DNA from: Struthio camelus
Lineage: Eukaryota > Chordata > Aves > Struthioniformes > Struthionidae
DNA length: 64,000 bases
Assembly: GCF_040807025.1 (NCBI RefSeq)
Contig: NC_090982.1
Span: 50,327,112 to 50,391,111, forward strand
Reading direction: 5' to 3'
In this document: positions 37,401 to 49,400 of the stretch, one piece after another
How positions within the stretch are numbered: position 1 is the first letter of the stretch
Layout of the letters: every line of letters begins with the position of its first letter
Position numbers and translations under genes: made by a program
Notes under the pieces: model-generated
The model's database searches: none
What the model saw: the letters and a program-made list of their open reading frames with translations, nothing else
What the model was told of the DNA's origin: nothing

Positions 37401-40059
37401 TTACTGCAAGCTAACCTAAGCACTGCTGTTTGTAGCAAGAATAACCTGTCACGTACAGCACTATGTCAGTGGATGCTGGCTTCTATCCAGCTGCTGAATG
37501 CCATTATTCTCATTTAAGGTAATTGGACTAAGTGAACACCCAGCTTCTCCCAAGAAGTGTCCAGCAGTGTACAGAATTGTCCCTAATTAAGGGTCTTGCC
37601 CTGCAATCCTGATGCCTTCAACTAATCATTACTCAAGGCAATGAGACCACTCATGTGACTAGGATTGAAGCTGATGAGATTCCTAGTTCAGTTAAATTCA
37701 GCACATCTGAGTTGCAGAACTAGCAAAGCAAGAATAAACAAAGAGAATGCAAAGAAAACATACATAGAAAACATGAGTGAAAAGGAAGAGCTGGTGCCTC
37801 ACCCTTTTCTGAAAAGGGTTAAAGGTTCTTTTCAATGTTTACTTGCAATTTATTTTAAGATATCAGTGATTTAATGCATGCATCTAGAATTTAGATCAGT
37901 AATACATAAGTATGAAAATTAACAAAGGAAACTGTAATCTTCATCACAAAAAAAAAAGTCTAAACATTCACCCTACATTAAAGCTTTCATCTACTTTTCC
38001 TTTCTAACTAAGCACAAAAATTTAAAAGCAACAAGAAAAAAACAAAACCAGAAAAAACCAGCTTAATTCATACTGGTCACCTAGGTCTTACTCCTTACCT
38101 TTGACCACATGGCAAAATCTGTAGTCCTGCCGCTGGGAGCGACTTAGTCTTGTGGTAATTCCTGTTGGTGGCGCTCACTGTTGCAAATGGAGGGAGCTGA
38201 GGAAGGGGAAGGGATGTTTACGGTTTTCCTTAGGTTGAATTGAGAGAAATCCTAGAAGTAAAATATTTTCTCAATTACAATTTAGTAGAATAATAAAACA
38301 TCAGTTATCAAAGTCAGATTATGGGGGTCTGTTAGCTTGCTCCTTCTGTAGTCATAAATAGATGCACCAATCTACAAATAATGATTAACATAAGGTAACT
38401 CTAAAAATGAGTTGGACATACTCAATATACTAGCATATGTAATTGTTTAATAGAACCTTGATTATTAGGTGGAACTGACAGGCATTGCCTCACATTCAAA
38501 ACTAGAGCTAAATGTTGGTCCCAGCCCCTGCCTCTGTGTTCTTTAAACCCTCATATTTGGCTTTCAGATCAGATTATTCTTCCCACTGAGAACAGCGCTC
38601 AGCTGGCATCATGTGTTGCCTCATCTAGCCTTGTAGCACTGAATTTAACACCTTCAGGCAGGCTTGGCTATCTGTCAAGCTTTGACTAATGACACCTGGA
38701 AAAAACAGAGGGGGATAGTTTCATTTTGAAAATTGACAACGTAAACATCCCAAAGTGTCTGCTGTGAAATAAATATGCAGCTTTCTCCAACTCTCAAGAC
38801 TATCTTCCAAAATAGTGGGGGGAAATGCTTATATTTTTCCAGCCAACTAATGTACATATTAGTGCTCTGACACATCCAGTCATTTAGCCTTCCACAAAAT
38901 TAAAAAATTTTTTGGTAGAAGTCAGTGACTATGTCTTGAAAGAAGAATTTATTCCTAATTGTTTGGCTAGCTACATATGACTACATACAGTGATAGGTAG
39001 CATGACTCTCACATTGTCAATGCAATGACTTTAAAAACATTATTCTAATCTTAATTTTTGTAACAAAAATCCATACATCTACATTACACTACATCATCAC
39101 ATAAGTTTACAGCCTGAAAACTTCACTCATGCTCTTTCCAACATGATTACTTTTACAGTGACAGAATTTCACATTTTATGAAAGAAAAGCTTGCAAATCA
39201 AACTGAATCAGAAAACACATTAAGACTTTGAAATTAATATCTTTATTTTTTATTCTTTATACACACCAAGTCTTTCAGGTAACTAAAATGACAATTTATC
39301 TATTATCTTTAGAAAACTCAAAAGAAAACCATAGAGTTATTTTATTAACTTTTGTTGTACTAATGTATGATGATGATGCACTTGATGTATTGATGAGTAA
39401 TCATCATCTAAAGATCATTGCAGCTACCATCACTTGCAGTCAGGATGATATTTAAAGATATATTGTATAACTCTACTGATTTTCAAAACTATCCCAATAA
39501 TATTAGCAGTTCAAATACTTCTAATTTCAAATAATGTGAATTATCTATTCCGTAGGTCATTAAAATACAATAGAAAATCTTTAGTTTTTTTTTTTTTTAT
39601 AGATTATATTTTCAATACTGTGGAAAAAAGCAGTTGTAGGTTTTGGCCAACCAACTTTTCCAGGAAACATAAGCCCACCAAATGCTATCTATTTTAAATG
39701 GCTGAATAGCCCCTACATAGTCACTCTACAATCGGGGACACAGGCCTTTTCCGTTGCTGCCATGCCTTCAATCACCACTCAAGCTCCACTGCATAGTAGG
39801 AGCGATAACTTCTGGATTTTAGATATTCTGCTCAGTTCAATATAAATTCTAGGTTTCACTTCACTGCAGGAAAATAACTGACTAAATGTGGATGAACAGA
39901 TCATTTCCCAGTTGAGGGTTTGGGGATTCTATTCTCTTATATTCAGTCTAATCATTTCTTGAAGAGAAAAAACAATGATTATTAAGTTTTTCAATATGTA
40001 TATAAATTAGGTTAAATTAGAAATGAATGCTTAACACAGCATAGTAATGTCTAAAAATC

Positions 40060-40190
40060 GGAATCATAGGTTGGAAAAGTCAGCTACGGTCCAGCCTCCC
40101 ACAAACTTCAAAGAGTGTTGGTCCAGGCCCCATAGCCGTTACCTAACAGACATTAATTCCAAGCTATCCCTTAGAAACCTTGAAAATTTG
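40060..40190 (+). mobile_element. Possible CR1 3'-end relic
   Basis: GAATCATAGGTTGGAAAAG followed by a GTCCAGCCTCCCAC-like stretch resembles the widespread CR1 head AATCATAGG..TTGGAAAAGACC..GTCCAACC. It is short and heavily diverged, so the call is tentative. Confidence 0.4.
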
Positions 40191-40371
40191 GCCCTAAATG
40201 ATCAAGAGAAGAAAATAGATGCATTAGTGCCTGCTCCACCACTTCTCTATTTTTCAGGCTAACCAGTCACTGGCGATATAGGAGAAAAGCCAAGTTAGCT
40301 TGAGAAAGTTAAGAGAGCCAAATTACCATAGAAAATCTTTCTCACAATCAAATGTTTTCCCTCCCACACAG

Positions 40372-40463
40372 AAGACTGGAACCCAGATGCCCTCAGGTTT
40401 TAAAAATGAGTAGAAAAAGAAGAAAAAGCTGCAAGGGCAGAAAAAGCTCTGATTCCAGAGAAT
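40372..40463 (+). CDS. PDZPH1: PDZPH1 putative first coding exon
   Basis: ATG at 40406 has A at -3 and opens 19 codons plus one base (MSRKRRKSCKGRKSSDSRE), ending at the strong donor GTAAGT (40464, phase 1). Its phase fits the next acceptor at 41,475. The polybasic run resembles a nuclear localisation signal. A possible acceptor at 40,370-40,371 would make this exon 40372-40463. The frame stays open back to that point, so coding could begin in an exon further upstream. A short upstream ATG frame at 40,387 ends in TAG overlapping the start region. Confidence 0.6.
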
Positions 40464-43400
40464 GTAAGTTTACTGAAACATTTAATTTGAAGTAAAAAAT
40501 CAGAATCATAGGTGTTTACTCTCCAGTCATTCATCAAGACAGAAATCTATCTTTATGACCAAAGCTGTTTCTTAAATTGGAAATATGTACACACACAAGT
40601 GTGGGTACATATAGGTAACATCTTGATGAGACTACTTATTTTCTGTTGCGCTGCGATCCTATTTAGATGCTGATGTTTAATATCTCAAGTTTACATCATT
40701 CTTGCTGTAAACTTACTGATGTTGTTCAAGTATAATAGCTTGATCTAATCCTACTTAGGTAGATGTCACTGTAAAACTATTATCCTCTAATGCACATGAC
40801 CTATTCTAAAAAAAGCCCTAGCCAGGCAGATTTTCATATACTGTATAAATGCCATGAAATCTTGCCATGAATCAGCTTCCCCCAGGAAATAGTATTGTCC
40901 TGCACTTAGAACAGAGAGTTGTGGCTCATGCCCCCGGGAATGCTGCCACTGATTTGCTGTGTGATTGTGACAATATTCATTAATCCCTTTGTTTGCTCAT
41001 CTGTAAAAGGATTACAAAAGTCAAGTTCTATGTAATCTACCCCAAATTGCAAACGTGCAATGGGATATTGATTGTCCCAGTGCGTTCACAGGAAAGAAGT
41101 AAATACTCAGAGGAAAAATGGAAGTAAAAAGGATAGATCTTTCTAAATGCAAGTATAATCCTATATCATCTTAATACTATAAAACTGAGAAAAAAACATG
41201 TATTAATATATCAATTTCCTGTAACTGGAGTGAGTTCCTGTAATTAGAATGAGTTAACATGGTCTACCCTATTTGGCTTTGTATTACTTATCAAATAACT
41301 ATGTCAAAAGAAACAAACACTAGAAAGGAAAAAAATGCTATTGTGGAAAATACACTATACTTTAGAGCTAAAATAGGCATTTTCTATAAAAAGTGTCTCG
41401 AAGCTAACCACAGAGTTACTGCCTACCAAATCACGAGAAAAATGTTTTTCTTCTTCTCCCCCCTCCTTAAATTAGATGAACAATTGCCACCCATTTGTAA
41501 ATGCCAGCAAAATCTAGAAAGCCTTGAAAATAAAGTAGATGATGAGCTGTCTCACTTCTCTGAGCCGTTAAATGTAAAGCGTTCTGAAGAAAATGGAAAA
41601 GATCATGAAAATAAGAATCAGAGTAGCTCAGACGCATCTGAAGATAGAGACCTTGATAACATATCAGATAGTGAAAAAGAAGGAAAGAAGGAAAAGAACT
41701 GCCCTCCTCAACCGTTCTCTTCTCAGCAAAATGAAATCCTAGCTACAGTAACTTTTGGCGAGTCAGACGGTTCATCAACAGGAAAAATTACACTGTGGGG
41801 CAAACCAGACTCTGCAAAGTCCATTAGTTTGGCTACTGGAAAAATTACTGCAGAAGTAAAATACGGTTCATTTAATATGAAAGTTGAAATTAAGAACCTT
41901 TCTTTGTTTGGCACTGGAACAAACCTTGTAGTTGAAAAAAGGAAAAGTTCAAAGAACAGTAAACGCTGTCATGAAAGACGATACCAGAAAAGCCAGTATT
42001 CAAAATATCCTAAGTACCAGTGTCCTTCAACTAACCATTCAGTAGATGACAATGAGAAATATAAGGTATCCTCTAAACATAAAATCCAAGCTGCTACTAA
42101 CAAGGATGCCTCCCTGAAAATGAACATTGAAGGAAAAGAAATTAAAGTGAAATATACCAACAGAAAGAAAAATCTGATGGTTAACATCAAACCTAGTGAA
42201 CAGGTACATAGCAAAACCTGCAACGCTGACCATGAAGTTATGTACTGGAGTGAAACAGATTATTCTGTAACAGAGGCACCCTGCAACACAGATTGTGAGT
42301 CATATTTTAGCCTTCATGAAAACGACAACCATACATTCCTGGATGGGTGCGTACTTCTCCCTCCACCTGAAGAGTTTGCTGACTATGACAAAATGCATTT
42401 GGATACTATTACAGAGGGGGTGTCTTTGTACTCTGAGAATGAGAGAAGAGACTCCAACAGCCTCTCTGCAGCCTTGAGAATTTGGGAGGAAGACAATTAT
42501 TTCTGCAAACGTAACAAAAAGGAGTATAAAGACCACACTAGTGAAACGGAATATTTTTCAAAAGATAAAATAATTTCCTCAAAAATGAATAATAGAAACA
42601 TTCTAGATAGTAATACCTTGAATAAGCCAAACTTTGGTAAGGCACTCATCAATAAGAGCAGTGGAACAGGTCAAGAAAGAAATATCAGTGACAACAGCAG
42701 TGACACTGGACAAAAAGCAGCAAGAAGAAAGTCTTTCCCAGATACTACCCTTGATGTACTATCACCAGTTCATCCTAGAAGGGATTCTGGCTTTTATTCA
42801 TTGCCGTCCTTATCCTTAAAGGTATTATCTAAGGAGGCCAAACCAGGAGATGTTTACAGCAAGAACCCACACACTCATAGCAGCGATACAGAACTTTGTA
42901 AGTGTCCTGACTTCACCTCATCACTGAGAAGTTTGAGAAGTCTTAAGTCTTCATATCAGTATGCTTTCACCTCCTTTGATCATAATATTACCATTTATCC
43001 ATCTGAAAGTCTAGATGATACTTGTTTACTAAATGACTATACAAGCTATATGAGGCAAAGTGAAGAAACAGAAGAAACATTAATAAAGACTCTTCATTCC
43101 AGTGATGCTATAAATGAGAAACGAGAAAATAAATATGTGGCACCTCTGAGAAACCTAGCCATAAGGGAAGAAGACATGGAGCCTACCAAAAGCATTTTAG
43201 ATGAAGGGACACCAGTGTACAGTCATTTAGAAAAGCATGCAGAGTTGCAGAGCAAAGATCAGTTGATACAGGTCTCTTCACCTCCTAGAAGCCCATCAGG
43301 TGACCTTATTACTGACAAGGAAAGTACTGATGATGCGGCTACCGAATGTGTCACAAACCAACTTTTAGCTTTACAGCCAAATGTTCAGCTATCCCCTGCA

Positions 43401-46400
43401 GAGCCTGCAGTAACAAAGAAAAGGAGAGGATCAGTAATGACTGTAATAACTGGTGAGCTAGAACAAAGACTCATCATCCAAGGTGACAACAAGTTGATAC
43501 CAAATCCCTCTGGCCCTGCAGTAAGAAAAGAGCCTAAACTTCCCTGTAGTATACCAAAAAAATCCTTGCTGTCACCCTTGCTATTGGACCCTGAGGAGCT
43601 TGACACGGAGAATGAGTTAGAAAGCTTGTCTGAGATACAGGACATATCTGTGAATATCCCTGATGAAGCTAATTGCTGTAATGATTCAGCACAGGCTGCC
43701 ACATTATCTACCTCTTCAGCATACACAGAAAAGAAACAGATTTTGACAGAACATTCATATATCAAGGAAACAACTGAGAACCTTTACAGCAAACAATTAT
43801 CTGATGATAGCCTAAGAAGAGAGCCTGGAGCACATCAGTCACATCAGTTAGCCAAATCCAACTCTGATGAAGCTGATAAAAAGTCTGAAATGAAGGAAGA
43901 TTTCCATCAGAATACAGATATCACCACTTCATCAATAAAACAGATTAGTCAGAAAGGTAGGTATTCTAAGACTTTCGGAGTTAATATCACTTATGCACCT
44001 TCTGTGTAGCTGGCTTAGTGCTTTATTGAAGTCTATTTGGGAAAAGTATATTATTAATTTACAAAGAGATTATATGGGTATGCTTAGCTATTTGGTTATA
44101 TTATACAGTTATTGTGTTGAGGATTCTAAGAGCTTTCTTGCAGAGTCAAGTAAGTTTTAATAAAAAATAAAAGAAAAGTTTAGTACAGCTTTCTTCAAGG
44201 AGTGAGTTTTCTACATTGAACAATCAACCCACCTGATACATCTAAGTGAGAGAGGCAAACACCGAAACATGTTTGTTTTTGTTTTTGTTATTATTTAAAT
44301 GGTTGCCATGTGACATTCTCAGAGCTCTAGTCGGTATTTCAAAACCACATGTTTCTGGAATCCATGTGGTCCAAGCAAATATTGAATTCTAAGAACATCT
44401 CATCCTAATTCTGGTTAAGCCTTCTATGAGACTCGGAATGACCACAGCAGATCATTTAACCTTACTTCCTCCTCTCTGTATATAGCTGAGAAAACTGCAT
44501 ATGATAAAGGATTTTTTTTTCCCCCTTCACATGAGGTGTTAATCTGTTAACAAAATTTCTTATCTTCCCTTCTGTAATCCATCCACCCATGTCCATGACT
44601 GGGTCACTTAGAAGGAGTGCTTTGAATCATAAAAATGTGAAGCCACACTGGGACATTGCGCACTACAATGTACACTTTTTACTTTACCTATACATATGAA
44701 TATGTGCACACACCTTTGTAAATCTTCAGTCTGTATTTTTGAAATATCATTCCAAATCTCTTGATTAAAGAAAAATTAAAATTATATGCAAATATAAATC
44801 AGATCATCCTCACTCACAGTATTCTTTTAACACGTACACAGTATGTAAGCATCAAATAATAGTAAGAGCTTTGTTATTTGCTTCAGTGAAGCTAGCATCT
44901 CAAGTACGATGTCTAAAATTGTCTATCTCCACGTCAATGCCAGATAAAAATTGTTTCTATTTTTTACTCTGAAGTAAAGTACAGAAAAATACACACATAC
45001 GCATTGCTGAAATTTAAAACTTAAAAAAAATGTATTTCTTTAAGTTTGGAAGGCTGTGGAGAAATTTTGGCATTTAAGGAAAAATGGAATTTGAGGTTTC
45101 CAAAACGAGTTAAATGTGTGCAATGTTAATGGTATATTTCATACTGTTTTTTGTGATAAAATGGTTAACTTGGTAGAGCTAGTTACCTAAGAATCTCAGG
45201 ACAATAGGAATAAAAGGCTGTAGAGCCAATTATACTTACAAGAAGTTAAGCATAACTCAGTGCATGCAATACTAAAAAGTTAGTCATTGTAAGTCTGTAG
45301 AGGCCACAAAATAAATCTGATAACATACAAATCTGTAAAAATTGCACTAGTATGGAAATACTGTTTTTAAAGGTTAAGTACTTGCAGTAAAAACTGCTTG
45401 AGTGAATTTTATAAGAGCCAGTTCACAGATCTTTGGTTCATGGATCATTGTCATCTGTCCTTTTGTGGTAAAATGAGCTCACTATCACTTCAGTGTACAT
45501 AAGCCCAAATATATGCACTTGCAGGTTTTCCCTATGATATCATATGAATTCAGATCAGACTATGCATTCAAAATAGATAATGTCATGCAAGCAAAGCGGC
45601 TAACATGCAAACATGCATCCACATATTTTGCAAATGTTGTTGAAGAGGGACCACAACAAGATGATGTTGTTGGCCTTTGAGGGACCACAACAGGGGGAGC
45701 AAGCACCCCTAGAGTCCAAAAGAAATGCTTCTAGGTTAAGTTCTAAAAATATGTAATTTTGCATTATTATCTACCAGAGAATAATACAACTTTGACTATT
45801 TCTTTTAACATGAGCAGATGTAACTATCTGCATATGTTATGCCATGCAATGTTAAGAGAGCAGTTTTCAAGATCTCTGACCTCAGCTGAAACTACATTAA
45901 GGAAGTGCCTCAGAAGACACCAGTCAGCCTGGAATGCAACCTGCCATATTCAATTTCAGAAGGCAATGTGTCTAGCAGGTTTGCAGACTAGGAGTTTCGT
46001 ACTGTTTGCAAATATGTACTTTTTTATCATGGGGAAAATACTTTTTAAAATCTTAATAATCTTTAAAAGCCACTGGAAAGTTTTTAATAATCTTTTTTGT
46101 TCACAATATCTACAGAAAATATTGATAGGTCCTCCAAGTTCCCCTGTTTCAGCACTGCCAATGGGAATCTCAAAACTACCAAAAGTCTGCTATTGATATG
46201 TAGATATTGATATATGTATACTTCATAAAAATTAACAGAAAAACAATTAAATGAAATCTCTTTAGAACAAAGGTATGGAAAGAAGACATTGAAGGAAGCC
46301 TTCAGAACAAGGGGAAATTTTTCTAGCTTCCACCTATCCCAGGAATAGTGGGCTTAGAAGTGAAGTTAACAAGCTTGGAAACCTTGATAAGGAAACAACT

Positions 46401-49400
46401 AAGGAGTAGAGAAACACTGTTCTGAGTCTAGCGTGGCTTTGTAAACAAAGGACTACATGTTTTCCTCCCTTGCTGCAGGGCAGGCCATTTTTTTACTACT
46501 ATTTTGTTCTGCCTATCTCAGGCAGAAGAAGCCTTGACTTCTCACACGTTGAACCTCAGTGGCTAAACACGCTGCACAGAAGTGCACTTGGCTCACAATA
46601 GCAAGGAATGGTTATTTGTTTTCTCTTGAATTTGTTCCCCTCTCTTTCCATTTCCCCTAGCTTAGATTTATCTATGTGTGTGCTGTCTCTTAACTATCAC
46701 CTCATCTGGTTTGTGCCACCCAGAACCCATAACTTTGGCCCTCTGTTAGTCTATGAATTTGAATTTTGCATGTGTGTTATTTCTGTGAAGGTGCCACTGT
46801 AAATGAGTAAATGCGTGCATCCAGAAAAAAAGGTGAGCATTTAAAGCTTTAAAACTGATTAACGTGAATCACAGGCCACTTGGAATGTGGGAACACCAAT
46901 CTAATTTGGCAAGACTCTGGGCACAAGGGGCAGTGTGGGGCTTCCTGTGCTCAATAATTGAATGATGCTGGAAGGGAAGCATGGCAATTTTCAACAAAGG
47001 GAGAGAATATTTAGAACAAAGGGGAAAAATAGAGCAAAACTTTGTGAACAGGATTTGGAGGAGAAGTCCAGGCAATATAAAAGTTTGCTGATGATGTGAG
47101 AACTCACTAATAGTCAGAGGGACAATGACTATTTTCACTAAAGTCAAAGGCATTTCAAGAAATCAGTTTCCTGACTCTTACCAATAATCAGTTGTCTCGG
47201 GAAAGGGGCTAAGTGATACATGTCAGTGACAGTGATCTGAGTGAGGCCAGAACGAGACAGAAAGGACAAGGGTGCTACTGAACAAAGAGATGCACTCTTC
47301 TCTGCATAAAGAACTCAGTTCTTCTAAAAAAAATACAGTTTATGAATATTTTCAATGTTTTTGGTATTTTCATTTTTATATTTGCAAACAGGCTACTCAT
47401 ATGTACAGTGTGGAAATTTAAAACAGTATAATTGCCTAAGCATATTCTGAAAATGTCTTACACATATTTCTCACAAACAACATCCGATTATAATTTAGAC
47501 TTGAAATCAGAAGTGAATAAGACCAGAAAGTTACCTTTGTTGAAAGACACCAGAGCCAGCGATAGCTCCCAGGAAGAAGCAATAGACCAATGGGCCAGGA
47601 GACGGAAACAATTCAAAGACAGCAAAAAATGCAGTTCAACTGGAGGAAGCTCCATAAACAGCACAATCACCGAGGGATCAAGTGAGTACATTAGTCTGAC
47701 AATTGTATTATTTTTCCGTTTTGTTCCTGACACCCTGTTAGGATTATCAGCCATGGAAACTGATCTTCAGTTCATAACCTGAGTCCCTATCTTAGTCATT
47801 ACTGTGAGCAACCATACGTTATCTGATTTAACCATTCCTCAGCATGGAATTTGGCTCCTTCTTTCTCCTTCATACAAAACAACAAACAATCTGACTGATA
47901 AAAAGTAGATTGTACCATCCTTGTCCGAATACAATTAGGTTTAGGACAAACTCTAAACATAGAAAGTTAGGTGATTGCTCATGGTAGCAGTTTTATGGGT
48001 GCAGCAAAAACATCTGTCTCATTGCCTACTTTGCTTAAGTAAGAGCCATGGGAAGCTGGGAGTTATTTTCTCCTCACTAAGACACCTCCCTCAGCTTTTA
48101 TCTTCAGGTTTGCTACCCAGGTCGTCCTTTACTGTCCCTCCCATTACTGGAACAGGTATTCCTGTAACTGTCTCATTAAGAAATCTGTCACCTTGCCACG
48201 TGTTTGAGACTATACCAAACTCAGCAGCTTGAAATCTCATGGGAAGGAGTTTTAAAGGCGAACTGCTTAATGAATTTACACTTCGTGCAGCTGGAGTCCC
48301 CGTGCAGGGACTGTACAGTCTAGGAGAGAGCATATGTTATACTTCTCATTTAACATTGCCTTTGCCTCCTGATTTGCTACTTTAGCTAATATAAGAAGTA
48401 GATTTTACAAATGAAGATTTGTTTATCCTTTTGTTAGCAAACGGAAAAAATATTACTGATACTGCAGACACAGTTGCCCCTCTTAAAGGAATACTTTGTG
48501 CTAGAACGTCTACTTTTTGTGAAGAAAGTTTTGTTTACAGATGGATAACCCTCTTTTTGAAGGAGATTAAGTGCAAACCTGTATAAGACTGGCAGCTATA
48601 AGACCGGTATCTTCAGTGTAGGTCCAATACAACATAGACTGTGAATATGTTCCAGCTCTGTACTGGAGGGAACTTCTACAATCAGTGGGAGCTCAATTCA
48701 TTACCTAAACATAGGTGCCTACTGCCAACGGGGACTCCATTAGGGTTCTGAGGTATCCATATAGGACTGTCAGATATTGCACATGACCTAACAGGATATC
48801 CATGCCCTTTTGAAGCAATAACTGCAGGGCAAGTGGGATACTCTTAAGACACCTAATATGATACTTGCAACCTGTGCTCAGGCAAATAAGCCACTCCCGA
48901 AGTTTTTAGCGCCCATTAACAAAACAGCAGGGATGACTGACTGATTTGATGTATAAATCAAAAAGCTGTTTCTTGGCAACAGCTTGCAATCTTTGTCCCT
49001 AATCAAGATTCAAGGCCAGCACAAAAGGATTTGAGTTATCATTACAAATCACCAGAGCCCAAACCTACCAGGAGATACATACAGCAAGATAAACTGTTCA
49101 TTGACTTCAACAGTAGTTGCTCTTGAACACAGTTAGACTGTTACTTTTACTAGATGAGGCACACACAGTTTCACAGAGGATATACCGAAAAACCCAAACA
49201 AACAAAAAGCACCACACACCCAACTTGCAACAGCTGGAATTGCTTCCCTTGAGACAACACTTTTGCCAGAATATGGCATGAGCCTGAAGCGGCCTCTAAA
49301 CCAGATGAATGATCAGACAATTCTGTTGCAAATCCTAGTATCTAATCATTTTGGACAGCATGCTACAGGCCTGAGACTTGGTAAGATACCCTTTCTGTCC

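Larger units (their letters stand above)
29322..40371. other. Intergenic region between NUDT12 and PDZPH1
   Basis: A+T-rich, with no recognisable coding exon, RNA gene or intact transposon. It contains a 30-bp imperfect duplication (31,379), purine-rich stretches (about 30,960-31,090 and 36,320-36,680), A- and T-runs and a CR1-like relic near 40,060. The proximal part may be NUDT12 3' UTR and the distal part PDZPH1 promoter and 5' UTR. There is no second CpG island, so the PDZPH1 promoter is probably CpG-poor and possibly tissue-restricted. Confidence 0.65.
40464..41475 (+). other. PDZPH1 intron 1
   Basis: Contains a MIR-like relic and a 19-bp tandem duplication. From 41,259 the frame of the next exon is open through the acceptor, so an alternative unspliced start at ATG 41,259 is possible. 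Confidence 0.6.
43957..47498 (+). other. PDZPH1 intron 2
   Basis: Mostly featureless. It opens with a short read-through frame and two AATAAA hexamers (separate entry). A 145-codon open frame at 45,759-46,196 has no recognisable domain and is not called. Confidence 0.65.

Noticed and set aside
45645..45694. Repeated word GAGGGACCACAACA
   Set aside because: A 14-base repeat about 35 bp apart with no further similarity; too little to interpret.
45759..46196. 145-codon open frame in PDZPH1 intron 2
   Set aside because: No recognisable family; including it would break the phase-1 chain between exons 2 and 3, which already join cleanly.
47392..47440. Earlier acceptors for PDZPH1 exon 3 (AG at 47,391 and 47,440)
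   Set aside because: The first meets stops in the usable phases; the second is in the wrong phase for exon 2. AG at 47,498 fits both frame and phase.
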